Shown here piece by piece: positions 23,250-36,416 of a stretch of DNA of 64,000 nucleotides. This DNA comes from Anthopleura xanthogrammica. Lineage: Eukaryota; Cnidaria; Anthozoa; Actiniaria; Actiniidae. Made by a program: the position numbers and the translations under genes. Under the pieces are notes generated by a model that saw only the letters and a program-made list of their open reading frames with translations, had not been told where the DNA came from and made no database searches. The stretch spans positions 14,956,082 to 15,020,081 of the forward strand of contig OZ025211.1 in NCBI GenBank assembly GCA_964019055.1. The letters are read 5' to 3'. How positions within the stretch are numbered: the first letter of the stretch is position 1; each line of letters begins with the position of its first letter.

Positions 23250-25958
23250 CAAGGAGTCTGCAATATAAAGATCAGATCGAGAATAGTGAACATTCAATTG
23301 CAGAAAATCATAATTATCTACCAAAACCTTTTAAAACCTTTTAAGTGAAGGTGTAATGTTTCTTGATACGAGAATAAAGAAAAAAAAGAAAGAAAGATTT
23401 AAAGAAAAACTTAATAAAACCAGGTGTGTCCAATTTTCGATATTTATCTTCTTTCACACTTAATGGCCTTCTTACTCTAAACACTCCCAAAACATTCGCT
23501 GAATTACTTGGATGAAAAATAGTGAGGTTAGAGAAGAAGTGAAATTAGACAACAACTTCTGAAAAAAATGCAATATCTTATCTAGAATGAAAGTATATTC
23601 ATGCTGGAAATATGTAATATCTTATATCCCGGTACATAATTTATTAAACTGACAAAGGTGTAGAATTGTCAGATTTTTTTATTTCCTCTACAACCAAAGA
23701 AGCCTAAATCCACCAGAGCAAAAAAACTTATTTGCAATGATAGCACGTTATGTGTGGTCTTAAAAAGGTTAACCACTTGAACAAATTAATAAGCAACTTA
23801 AATAAAGTAGTTCATTTTTTCATCAATAATCGGTTTAGCTTTGGTTTGGAAAACAACCAACTATTTATATTGTACAAAAATTGTTTATTGTAGCTGCGAG
23901 TCAGGCTTGTTTCGTTAGTCTGTCTGATGATTGCGCAAGTATGAAACTCGGAGTAACAGAGAACATGTCTCTTCTTTAATCTACACTATACTATATGTTA
24001 TGCTCTGCACTTCTGTGTACCGAGCACTGTTATGCAGCATAGACAAGTCATACTGTGATAATTATTGATTATTATATATATATTAATTATATATAATTAT
24101 TCTGCGAATTGAAAAGTTTTCTAATTCTTTTGAAGGCTTAAAATAATGGTTTTTCTTTTAGTTTTTCCTTCTGGGTTCTGGTAAAATCAAAAGAAGTGGT
24201 AACGCTGTAACCAGCGTTATGCCGCGTCACACAATTGTCACGTTTTTAGCACTATATGTACTATTTATGGTTCCGGAGCTCCGCTTTTAGGCAGTGCCTA
24301 AATCTTTATATTATAGTAGATAAACAAAAGTCATAGCACTAAGGTGTGACAATACTATTTCCTTTTGTTTGTAGATTGGTCATTCGTAGATCGATACCTC
24401 ATTCATCCAACCAACTGATAGACAGCATCAAAAACTCGCAAATTACAAAAGTTCATACATTTGTGAACTTATTTTTACAAGTATAGAGTTGTTCTCATTA
24501 ACCCGTCAAACAAAGTGTGCTTACTAAAGTGTAATAAAAAAAAAATTTTTTTTTTAAATACACAATAGAAAACCAAAGATTCAGAGTGAAGTAGAGTGTA
24601 ATACGCTAAAGTGTATTTCACGGGTTTATGAGAACCGCTCTATACATTATGACACTGACGGCACCAAAAACTAGAAAATTATGGAAGTTGATAAATTTGC
24701 GAACTTTTTCAGTACTAGTTTTTCTACTAGTACAAAAATCAACTTCTTAGTTGCAAATCGATAATGGAACGAGAGCCACAGGTTTATTAGACGTGGCTAT
24801 TTTAAGTGCTACCCTCGTAAAAAAAACAAGGACGGTTATTAATATATTTATCATATGACCTAAGAAAGTTCTGCAATCTGATTAGCTAAGAGGAGCGTGA
24901 TTTCAACGTAACAGTGTGATTTCAAACTCCTTAAAGTGTGATTTCAAAATTGCCATGGCAACCGCCAAAACATGTTTGAAGTGGCAGAAAGGTTTCTCTA
25001 AATATTAAGCTAAGTATTTGAATCTACAAGCAAAAACATTAACGAACACTAAAAGAACAATAGCATATGTATGACAGAACGGTTCAAGGGTTGGCTTTTA
25101 TCAATGGAATCGACTTAAGAAAAGATTTCTTGTGCCAGAAACTTGAAAATCGAGTGGAGATTTCTTCGGCGAAAGAAGAAAACTAGCGAAGTAAAAATTC
25201 ACAATATTCTTGTGTTGAAGTTTTCCTGATGAAGATAAGCATATCCGACGGCTGTTTATTCCTTGAAAGCTTTGTTTTTCAAATTCAAGATCACATAGCT
25301 CAACAACGACGATTTGCCTTCGTTGAAGCGAAAAACAGACTTTGAAAACTTAATATTTACAACAACGAGTCTCAAGTCAAGACAAGCAGATAAGTCAGAA
25401 TTGTAAATTATCAACTCGAACTTCCTTAAAATGACTAGAATATGCTGTTTTTAGCACAGCTTTAGCTTTTTATATATTTTAGAAACAATGGACGAGGACG
25501 GCTCGTGAAATTACAACAATTTGGAAATATCACTCGTGGTATTTATGCCAAATATCACGAGCAAACCATGCTATTACCTATACAAATCATTTCACTGAGC
25601 TTTTTTGTGATTTAGCAATAATCCTTGTGCACTTTCACTTCCATTTCGGTGGAATGGGCCTCTGAAACTATATGCTAATTACCATCTTCAGCAATCAAAG
25701 TCTGTAAGTTTACGAGACACAGCTATCCCAGAGAAATCCCATGACAGCACTTGCGTTACTAGTTCAGATTTATGTAAGCAGCTGATAAGCAGCGATCAAG
25801 CATAAAGGTCAACTACGGGAAGCGAATATATATCATAATCATTCTTTCGCTGCAGACTGCTCGCTGCTGACAACGCCATCTTAGTACAGATATTTCGACG
25901 AAAATATCTCCCACTATCAGAAAACGTGTTTGATTTTCTAATACCAAACTTTCTCAGG
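23250..25958. other. Intergenic region between copies 3 and 4
   Basis: Remainder of the copy 3 3' UTR with AATAAA at 23412, the shared downstream block, an AT tract near 24056-24100, and the class A upstream block (24655-25958) in which the hairpin element is half deleted. No gene supported. Confidence 0.6.
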
Positions 25959-28900
25959 ATGAGTGTTAGTCAAGTGACTATTATCTCTCGTTACGTTCTT
26001 GGTTTCATCGGTGGAATGTTTTTACTTTCTTGCGTAGGTATGTTGATTAGATAATGATTTACTCATGATTGCAATTTTCGATTCTTATAGTTTCTTCAAA
26101 GTGCACTGAAAAATGTTCAAAGCTGGTCGAAGTTCGAGTTCATAAACTTAATTAATATTCCTTAAAGAAAATACTTCTAAGTCCATTATGCGGGCAGGAT
26201 TAGTGCTAGTGCTTACATACAAGCTGAGTCAACTGATCATTTCTTATTCAATTCATCTTCAAATTTATGCTACTGCCAAAATGGGTTTATTTACAGAAAT
26301 CAAAAGAATAACCATTTTTTTCAGATTTTTATGCCTGAAGGTTAAAGTATAACTGATAAACTGAATATAATTTATTTACTGTCCTCCAGACACAACAGCT
26401 TACTTCTTTCGTTTTCCACCAAATGTTTTATACGTATCTAGTGGAAGAACAGCCAGGTTGGTGTGGGACTACCATGTGGACAACAGATTGTGGGAGTTTA
26501 AAAGTGAATCCCCAGTATGGTATTTCACCAACCAGGCAACACATAGTGAGAGTAGAATCGGTGCTGACGACAGGGAAACTAATAATTGGAGTTTTGTCAT
26601 AACTAAAGCAACATGTCCACCACGATTACTGAACCCTGATCGAGTAAGCAGAGAGTCCACTGCTACTCTGGTCATTACTGATGTGACTACTGCTGATAAC
26701 GGGATATATAAATGTTATCTGCAACCTAAGACAGGCGTTATACAACACCAAGTACAACTAGTAGTCACAGGTAACCTTGATTTGATTTACATAAACTTTT
26801 ACTTAGCTTACTTATTTAAAGTAATAAAATTCCTACTTTAGTTCGTCCAACATTTCTACCAAGTCATCCAAGCAACACATACCAGGTTATCGAGGGACAG
26901 GATTTAATGATCAACTGCACAGCTATTGGTGCACCAACACCAAACATCACGTGGGTGAATATCACTGATGGTAATGATGATACCAAGAGCCAAGGATCAG
27001 GAAGTGCTGTACTGCTGATAGATAACATTAGACGATACCATGCTGGAGTATATGAGTGTCAGGCTAAGAACAACCCAAATGAGAATGCAACCACTACACG
27101 TACAAGTGTAACAGTCTACTGTGAGTTTTTACCAAATAATGTAAAAAAATGAGTAATTTTATCCATACTTTGAAATGAAACAACCCAAAGTTGGGCTGAT
27201 CAAGTGCTAATCAACAGATAAGATAAGAATTTAGCATGTTAGATTTTGAAGAGAAAGGAAGACCGGAGAACTGGAAGAAAAACCATTACCCTCGTATCAA
27301 GGAAAAGAACTAACAAACTCTACTCGCATGACTCCCCAAGACTCAGATAGGAAGGCGAACTCATGCATTACCTCTACACCAACTTTGATTCCCCTAAAAA
27401 TATGTTGATAATCGACATCGATATTATTTTGAGAAACAAATATTCTGCATCCTCATTGCCTTTATTATATCAAAAGTATATAGCAGAACATTGTTGAGAA
27501 AACTGAAGAGGTAACTAGCAACTCTAGTTTAAGGACATTACAATATGTTGTCCAGTACCCGGCCAGTGAAGATTATAACCGCCGTATCGTTTTTGGGATA
27601 TTAGGTAGAATATTGGAGGAATATCGAAGGAATATATATCTTTTATATTTCCAGTATAGCTTGTAAGGCCGGTGCCCAGTATCCAACCACCTCACCTTAT
27701 ATCCGGTCACTGATAATATATAGCACAGTCGCAACAGCTTTACATTGAAATAACAGAAAGTCATCTTTTAAGGCAGCATTTTATCTTTATGGCTTCAATG
27801 ATTTTTGGAGTCTAGTCGTAAACATAGAAAACTAATGTCAACCACATATGAAGAAAAAAGCGTGGATGTGGAAGCGAGTTATGAATAATACTTGCTAGAA
27901 ATTTGGTTTCCATTAGATCATTCGTACTCGCACTCTCTTCAGAAGCTGCTAGCGCTCTTCAGGTGCACGATCTTTAGTTGAAATACGATATGCGCAGGGA
28001 ATTGCTCGTTGTCCTTGGAGTGCAGAGGTGCACTTTTTTAGAAGTCTAAATAAAAATCTGCAGGCCAGGAACACCCTAAAGAGAGACCGCTCACTGCGCA
28101 GACTGTTGTGACTTCCTGTTGTAAGTTGAAAATGAGCATACATTTTTTCCTGGTGTTATTGTTGTTATTGATGTTGATGTTGTTTTTGTTGTTGTTGTTG
28201 CTGTTTTTGCTGCTAATGTTGCTGATTTAAGGTGACTGACAACTTTAGCAAGGAATAATTACAAAATGTTCTTAGAAAGATATTTTTACACAGAATTTAA
28301 CGCTGATTCCAACAATGAAAAGAAAAAATGGTGTGTCCCGAGCTCGTTTCGAGACAATGACTTTGAATATGACCATCTTGACAAGTTTTCGAAAGAGAAA
28401 TAGCGGAAATCAATCTTTGCACACAAAAATTCATAACTCAAAAAATTATAAAAGCCTTGGAAGCAATTTTTCAGAACATCTACTTAAAACATCACTTTCG
28501 AAGAGTAACTAAAATATTTTAAGAAAGTTTGAATAATTAGCTAAAAATTCAGCATCCTGTTAGCTCAATAAAACGAAAATCGTACTCAAACGACAATCTT
28601 AACAACAAAAACACAACAAAAGCTTTTTTTATAAGTTCTAATAAGTAAGTTTCTTTCTCAAACTTTCCCAAAAGATTGATTTTTACCTGTTGTTACAGGA
28701 CATTCAAAGAAAAATATAGAGTCCCGTGCTATATTCGGGGTTTTTGCCCTGTTGAAGTTCAAAACCTGTATGGTTCCTCGAAAAAATGTTGATGGTTGTT
28801 ATGCGGTTTTGAGCGGTTTTTTTGGGCACGCACATCGTGGACTCAAATTGAACGTTCAAAAGTAGTCAGTCACCTTAATTGTCCATTTTTGTGCAATTTT

Positions 28901-31618
28901 TAAATTTATATTTCATATTTGTCTTCCAGTCGTACCCGCTATTGATGAGTCTACCTCCACTTCGAATTCGACATCTAAATCATGGAATGGTAACATTATT
29001 CGTCTCAGATGTTTTGCAACTGGTTTACCTGCACCACGAATATCATGGTACAAATCAACAAATCAACAGATCACTAGAGGTGTCAACATTGTACCCGGGG
29101 GTAGTGAGGTAACAGTACTGACCACTACTGACCAAGGGGACTATGGACAGTACATGTGTCGAGCAACAAACATCCTGGGAAGTGATGAACACGTCATCAA
29201 TGTCGCTCAACTGTGTAAGTTTATTAAAAAAAATTGTGAAAAAGTTAGTAAAGACTATTATTGTGCCATTCATTTTTCACTGATTTTATGCCTATTCGAA
29301 CCGATTACATTTCCAATAATTTTTGTTGTTGTTTTGTTTGTGTGTTTGTTTTTTCTAGTTGCTCCAGGTCTTGTAACTATATCAATAACCGAACTAGATG
29401 CATCGTCCTTTACTGTGAGATGGACCAATCCTGCTGATGATGGTGGACTTGCAGTCACTGGTTACTTACTAGAAGTCAGTACCAAGCCACCAGTGATCAC
29501 AGTGAATACCCATGCTGTGATAACTGGACTGAAAGCAAACACAAAGTACACGGTCAACGTGTATGCCAGAAATATTGTTGGGTATGGAGCGGCATTTGCA
29601 AAAGCTATGACAACGAAAACAATAGGTAAATGTATGTGCATATAATGCTACTGCAAGTGTGCAAATTTGTGATAATGGTACTTGCCAATCATATAACAAA
29701 ACTATATGAATGCAATTCATTACGTATTGGAAACAGCTCAGTATCAGATGGGCATTGTTCCATTTCTTAAACGAGATACACCAACACGCCCAGTGATAGG
29801 TATTGCAATCGCACTATTATCACTTTGGTCATTACCTTGAAATACAGTTAATGTGTCTTTGTAGGCAAGCCTTCAATCCCACAACTGTTAGCAGCTCTTC
29901 TTCAGCGGAAAGATGCTAAGCTTTTAGTTGTTTTGAGGGGGTCAAAACCGGATGACAATGGTGGAAATATAACGCACTACACCATCTACATGAAGGAAGT
30001 GAAACGAAAAGCAGATTGGATAAAGAATGATGATGTCAACTATCCCCATCAAGTCGGCTTTAGAATAACAAAGAACATTGTTTATGGGAAAACATACATG
30101 TTTATAGTGACTGCATGGAACGAATATGGAGAAAGTGTGAAGGATGAAGAAAGTGCCAAAACTGTGAATACTACAGCAGACGAAAACACTGCTACAAATG
30201 GTCTGTATAAAAGATTGAAGTCACATAACTAAAACCAATATAAAAATCAATATGTCCTTAGAGTGTATTTACTTAAACTAGCGTTTATTCGAATTTCACT
30301 TGCAATAAAGTATGTGGAGCGGGTTACGAATTTTAAAAGAAAAACTAAGATGAAGAAAGTTAGAATGATTTCGTTTTATTTCTGCTGTTATGTAATTCTG
30401 TCATGATTAATTTACAATTCTTTTCTTATATCTCTTTTTTTTTCTTTGTAATAGGAATAAAAAATGGTATTGAAGAAGAATCAAAATTTTGTAAGTAGAG
30501 ACTTAATCAAAGATGAGGTAATAAGACGACATGCTCTCTATTACGTTAAAAAAGATAATATAAATCAATTAAAAAAGCATTATTAATGCACATATTTTTT
30601 AATCATGTATTACATTTCGATTATTCATTTCTTGTCAGGCCTGGGTTCTGCAGTCTTTGGAGTCATTATTGCCATTCTTGTTCTTTCTCTTGGTTTTAAC
30701 TTTCTACAATTTCTGTGCCTCAAACGAAGAGTCCAACTGAAAAGTAAGTTTCACCTATGATCAGTCCGAGTTACGTTTGTAGTAACAATATAAATTCGTT
30801 TTGAAATCAAATGATTGCAAATGCTCATGGTCACGCATAATATCTTGTTGTTAAACTTAATGCTCATCAATTCATTTTTTTAATCCATTGCTTTTAGGTA
30901 GGAAAAAAAGACCAACACAAAAGAGGTAGAATAGAAAAAAAAATAGCAAACAAGTGTGTTATTAGCGTGTTACATTTATGAAACAAGGGCATGAAATAAC
31001 GAGAATGTTATTCAAACATTTGTTGCTGGCTGTTTGTGGTTGTTTTTTGTTGTGGTTTGTGCATGGTTATGTTTTGGTGCTGTGGTGTAAGCATAAAATA
31101 AATTAATCTCATTTTTTTCATGACTGATTAAGAAAAACAAAGGAAGCTGCTGCTGGGGAAAGCTATGAAGTAAGTCATCTTTGTATTCATTATTTTGTTG
31201 ATGCATTCTCTATCCCTTTTCTCAACTTTTTTAATGTGTTAATTTTGCAGTATTTGATCCTTCATTTCCTTTTTTTCAGAATGACCTCGAATTTGAAGAC
31301 AAGATAACATCAGCAGAGACAGCATCGCATGCGACACAGCCTGTGCAAGCAGAAACAGAATATGAAACCATCCAACAACCGAATCCTAACAAAGCCGGCT
31401 CTTCCAATGATACCAGTAATTACCATGGACTCAATATGTTGCCAAACACGTCTATTCAAGGGACACATGGACCAGTGTATGAACCTCTTCGTACAAGATC
31501 TGTGGAACCCAGTATGCAGCATAATGATGAGCAACACCCATATGAACCCCTCAATATTAGGAACCAAAACACCGCCTATCAGTCCCTGCAGGGTAATAGC
31601 AAGGAGTCTGCAATATAA
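25959..31618 (+). CDS. Receptor copy 4: Ig-Ig-Ig-FN3-FN3-TM-ITAM protein, open frame
   Basis: Exons: 25959-26037, 26390-26770, 26842-27120, 28930-29214, 29359-29625, 29865-30200, 30455-30490, 30639-30743, 30898-30925, 31133-31169, 31280-31618; predicted 723 residues, with no stop or frameshift found. Class A leader. In FN2 the conserved core Trp of the B strand is Gly (GGG at 29939-29941, TGG in all other copies), which may weaken that fold. The tail keeps YETI, has YHGL in place of YQEL, and keeps YEPL plus YEPL-x8-YQSL. Intron 3 holds a 644-bp TTAA-flanked element (28231-28874) at the same site as in copy 3. AATAAA lies near 31779. Confidence 0.8.
28231..28874. mobile_element. TTAA-flanked MITE, 644 bp, in intron 3 of copy 4
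   Basis: Same length, ends, TTAA flanks and insertion site as 17955-18598. It was therefore inherited by duplication or gene conversion rather than inserted twice. Confidence 0.8.
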
Positions 31619-32351
31619 AGATGAGATCGAGAATAGTGAACATTCGATTGCATAAAATCATAATTATCTATCAAAACATTTTAAAACCTTTTAAGTTTAC
31701 GCCTTGAATTATAATTACAATCTGAATTTTTTTTTCTTGATACGAGAAAGAAAGAAAGAAAGAATTAAAGAAAAGTACAATAAAACCAACTTCAAAATAA
31801 GGTGTGTCCAGTTTTCGATATATATTTGGCCTTTTTACTCTAAACACTCCCAAAGCATTCGCTGAATTACTTGGATGAAAAATAGTGAGGCTAGAGAAAA
31901 AGTTAAATTAGACAGCAACTTCTGAAAAAAAAATCAATATTGATAATATCATTTTCACACATAGGATACCATAGTGGAATTATATAGGAAAACAAAGGCG
32001 CGCGCGGAAAAAAGGTTCTAGTGCATTTTTTACTGAATTTTTTGCTCGTTCGTATTATAGAGGACATTATCTTGACATTGAATTAAAGAAATTAATTAAA
32101 CGCGATTTTTTCCGATTTTATTTTCACTTTTTACTTTTATCTAAAATGGGCTACCTGTGATATTACTTTTATTCAAAGTTTCATTTTCTCTTTTGAGAGG
32201 AACGAAAAAACAACGTAGCAAACAAATGTATACAAACAATGATCTCGTGAGTATGACTTTATATTCTAAGTCTGTTAGAGAATAAACACTTGTGCTTCAT
32301 GGGATTTTAAAGCGTTAAAACGCTATTTGCTATGTTGCGCAGTGAATGTTG

Positions 32352-32492
32352 AGTGAATGTTGCTCGTATCACCACCCCGCGCACAACACATTTTCATTGT
32401 TACATAAAGAACAAAGAGCTTCTACTTCTGCAACAAAGTCACGCAACAATAAATTTTGTTGCGCGCGTGGTGGTAATACGAGCGACATTCAC
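32352..32492. repeat. Inverted repeat element
   Basis: The left arm AGTGAATGTTGCTCGTATCA continuing to about 32388 is the near-perfect reverse complement of 32457-32492. A small MITE of about 140 bp with GC-rich arms (GCGCGC). Confidence 0.6.
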
Positions 32493-33577
32493 TCTGCAAC
32501 TTGCAACTCAACTTGTTGCGCGACAAGTTGCACAATTTTGTTGCTCGTATTTCTGCACCTTTAGGTCCGCCATCAGTGCCCAGTCTTCATCTTAGCAAAA
32601 GTAAAACTACAATATCGTTTCTCAGCCCTGTTCAGTAGATCAATTGTACCTGTTTTAACCCGCATTTTATGAATGTTTGTGGACTTGAAACAGTTTAACA
32701 GTTACATTTTCGACTCTCGCATATATCGACCCTTAACCGACCCGAACCTGAAATTTGCATTTATATGGTTTACTTGTTCAAATTAAAACCCTAGGTTTCA
32801 TGAGCTTTGTACGTTTCGGATATTTATCTTTGCTGTCCATGTCAGAACAATTTCTTGACCTTCCATCTAACTGTAAATACTTTTGAAAATCGATTTATTA
32901 AAATGTAAGGAATAGCATTGCAATTTGTAACATTAATATATATTTATTATTTATAGTTTAATAATGGTGATAGCTTGTTTGGTTGTTTGTTCCCTTGTGC
33001 CATTAAAGACAAGTCGGGTTGCCTGTGTTCCTTATACCGTTGCCTTACATTTCCTTGTTTACTATTCCCTTAGTTCAACCTCATAAAGGGAACAATTAAT
33101 GGTACACTCATTTGCATAACTATCGCTCTGTATCCACATGTTTCGTTGACTTCGTCGTTAATATCCTTCATCCAAGTGATGCAAACTTGTTGCTGAAGTG
33201 AAATCCATAGCTCCTTACTTCATATTGAAAATGTATGTCGGTGAGTTCCAAAAGGATGTTGGTAGATAGATAGATGGATAAATGCTTTATTTACAATCTA
33301 CTTAAGCAGCTGAAGCTAAATTGTGTAAATATAATTACAGTTAACCATAAACTAAACTTGAATAATAATATATAATTATATAAATATCTACACTTAATAA
33401 AATTAATTAGATTCATCATAATTCAATGCGCCTGCAATCATGAAGCTGTTGTTATATCTGTTGGTTTTGCACACGGGAACAGTAAAACGCCTCTGCTTAC
33501 GTAGAGTAACACTTGGTTTTCTTGGAATAATAATTAAAATTATGTATTTTGTAATCTGTAATCCTATACAAAATATA

Positions 33578-34580
33578 TAGAGGATATTACATGGGCGCGC
33601 GGAGATACGGATTTTATCTTCGAGTGTTGAAAAGATCTCACGAGTGAGCGCAGCGAACGAGTGAGATCTTTTCAATACGAGAAGATAAAATTCGTATCTC
33701 CAAGCGACCATGTAATATTCTGTTTATCATATAATTATCCATGAAAGCAAATTTATCTTTTATACTTTTATTTACCTGCCATAAAAAGAGGTACAAGTAA
33801 ACAAAATACTCAATGTTTGTAGACTCAGTTTCTATTCAAGGTTGCATCGGAAAAACTGATAAAAAATAGAGTTTTTAATTGTGAAATATTCCTCAACTTG
33901 AGTACAAAATTGATGTAAAACTATAAAATGAACTTAAAATAGTCTGTAAAAGAGTAAACTGCTCTGAAGCTTAATGCTTACTCAGTCTCTTGACTGCTAT
34001 CCGATGAATCGATGATTCGTCGATATTTCTTGACGGACTTGACGCTGCTGCTTGAACTTTGTGTTGAAGCCGCTGATGGTGAGGATGCCAGGTTGATGTT
34101 AAAAGTGGCTCCAGTGATGGTGTTGCCGTAGAACATAGTTTGAAGCTGGTTTTCATTCACGGACGAGTAGGTGGACGAACTTGAAAACTGTGTTCTTCGA
34201 GTAAATACGCTCTCACTGTCTTCAAGTCATAGAGTGTCTTCTTTTTCGTGTTCTCATTTTCTTGATTTGAAATTAGATTATCTACATCCATCTCTGTAAT
34301 GCTAGCAAATCGTCTTTGCTGTGGTTCAGGGACTTCGATTTCCCATGAAGGAAGTTTTCTATCCGACAAATTCACGCTACTAGAAGCCATAATGAATGAA
34401 GTAAAACCTGAAAATCTGATGAATGAAAATCGCAAAGCTGCCCTGAAGGGCACTCAAGGTGTAACCATGGTAACGATCTTTTCACTAGTGAAAATAACAT
34501 GTTATTTTCACTAGTGAAAATAACAAGTTTACGAAAGTGAGAAATATAGGTATTTCATGGATAATTATATGATAAATAAC
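33578..34580. mobile_element. Composite element with hairpin end, carrying a recombinase-like relic
   Basis: One end is a long hairpin (33582-33720; centre GAGTGAGCGCAGCGAACGAG). The inner boundary TTATCATATAATTATCCATG at about 33724 is repeated inverted at about 34555-34575. A short 215-bp relative at 42993-43207 has both kinds of terminal sequence (GATATTACATG... and TTATATGATTAT...), which supports a single transposing unit. Confidence 0.55.
33978..34390 (-). pseudogene. Relic of a Crypton-like/DUF3504-type recombinase protein (both ends, middle deleted)
   Basis: From the ATG at 34390 the frame encodes MASSSVNLSD... with FASITEMDVDNLI and NTKKKTLYDLKTVRAYL. This resembles the N-terminal segment of Crypton-derived proteins of the KIAA1958/QRICH1/ZMYM2 type. 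It stops at 34157. An overlapping frame (34160-33978) has MFYGNTITGATFNIN, like the C-terminal tail of such proteins. The central tyrosine-recombinase domain is absent, so the locus looks like an internal deletion derivative. Family assignment is from motif memory only. Confidence 0.45.
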
Positions 34581-34858
34581 TATATTATATAAAATTCATT
34601 GATAAATTCTTATTAGCTCATTTCTTCATTATTTTTTTTCATCTTGTATTTGCATTTACATATTAATTATTTTGGCATTATTTATATATATATATATTAT
34701 ATATTTTCCATATTTTCCATATTAACTATACTATTTTTTCCTGACCTATCTAATTCAATTTTATACTTTGACAGCTAACTGTGTAGTTTAACTTTTAGTA
34801 CAGTTAGCTTGTGTATATCTTATGAAATTACGTAATTTTGTCAATTATGTAAATGTAA

Positions 34859-35355
34859 CATACACCTGATTGCAAAAATGTTGTCACAGAAAAATAAACT
34901 TTAAAAAAATCAAAAATAACAAAATAACAAATAGGAATTAATTAAAGATGGCGACTTAATTTAACCTGTTAACGTTTTTGATAAAGTCCATGAGACGGAG
35001 TCTCACGTAGAGGAGCTTTCTAGTCGAGAACAAGAAACTTCCTGTTTCCTAAACGTAGTTTAGAAGACAGTCTAGTATTAACGTGTAACACCTCTTTTGA
35101 AACGTTTGCCTCACAACAGGAATCGACACCAGTTTCAGAAATAAGTTTCAGTATGTAACATTGCCTTTGTAATGGAAGAAAATATCATTAATGGCTATGA
35201 GTAAATCAATTAAATAAAATGAAAACAACAGCTTTTGTGTTTGTCTTGAATCTTAAGAAAAATCTATTAAATTTTTTTCATTAATTCCTATTTGTTATTT
35301 GTTATTTTTATAAAGTTTATTTTTCTATGACAACATTTTTGCAATCAGGTGTATG
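34859..35355. mobile_element. MITE with about 80-bp terminal inverted repeats
   Basis: Starts CATACACCTGATTGCAAAAA, and the right end is its reverse complement; similarity continues through the AATAGGAATTAAT segments. About 497 bp, no coding capacity. Confidence 0.7.
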
Positions 35356-36258
35356 CACAAATAAAATATATTTTCATTGTCAAATCCTGACGACAACAAC
35401 AACTCGAAACTCGGCTGTCGATTGTTGGATTCGTATTAGGATTTTTTTCTCAAAGAAAATAGCCAGTAATGCAAATAGCTTCACCGAATACAATATGCTG
35501 TGTCTAGGTACCCGGCAGACGGTCAATACCTTCAAAACACTAAATGCCCGGCAGTCTGAATTTTTTTTTTTTTAATTCAGTAGAACGAGTTAGTTTTGAA
35601 AAAATTAAACCTCACGGACAACTCATTAAAAAAAACATAGTTTAAAAACCATCTTAAGAGAAAAATTATATGCACGCATGCGCATATGCTACTTCTAATA
35701 TCAGCTTTAACTTATTTCAGAACATCGCATACCTGGTAATATAATCTGATGTGCCACGAAGCACTTTTGTTTTGACTTTGAAAACAGCCCAATGACTAGT
35801 CTTTCTGACTTCTTCTACCGATGACATCTATCGACAATAGAAAAAGTAGCATCAAGACTTTCCAAGGCCACTTTTTGGAGTACTTTTTATGGTTTTTTAA
35901 GGAGCAGTAGGGATGGAAGAAATGCGATGCTTAATAAAAACCTACCCAACCCTATGTAAATCTGGTCAGGATATCAATCAACTTTGGTTCTTTTCCTGCC
36001 CTAAAACCCAGTAGTTTATTTTGCTCCCAATTTTATTATATCCCGGCTCCGGTTTGTTACTTATCCCTATTGCTTAGGTTTTGTTATATCAATAATCATT
36101 AAGCGATAAGTGTAGGAACGATATGTCATTGCGCAAAATTGATAATTAAAAGTGTTCTTTGTCGCTATTCTGAACTTTCCAAAGCCGTTTAAAATCATTC
36201 ATAGGCCTTTCTGCGCACCCTACCAGAACCCTTTTTTCTGACTCTATAATTAAGGAAT

Positions 36259-36416
36259 AAAAAACAGTTTTCCGTGTATTATACTCTGATAAAGACACGT
36301 GGGATGTGGAGAGAACACGAGAGAAGCGTAGGAAACCACGACGCGTAGCTTCTCTAGTGTTCTCTCCACATCCCAAGTGTCTTTATCAGAGTATAATACA
36401 CGGAAAACTGTTTTTA
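36259..36416. repeat. Hairpin element
   Basis: Arms of about 70 bp (ACAGTTTTCCGTGTATTATA ... and reverse complement) around a centre near 36330-36345. Nearby ACCAATCAGAGCG at about 36500 is a motif also seen beside the hairpin at 48871-49031. Confidence 0.7.
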
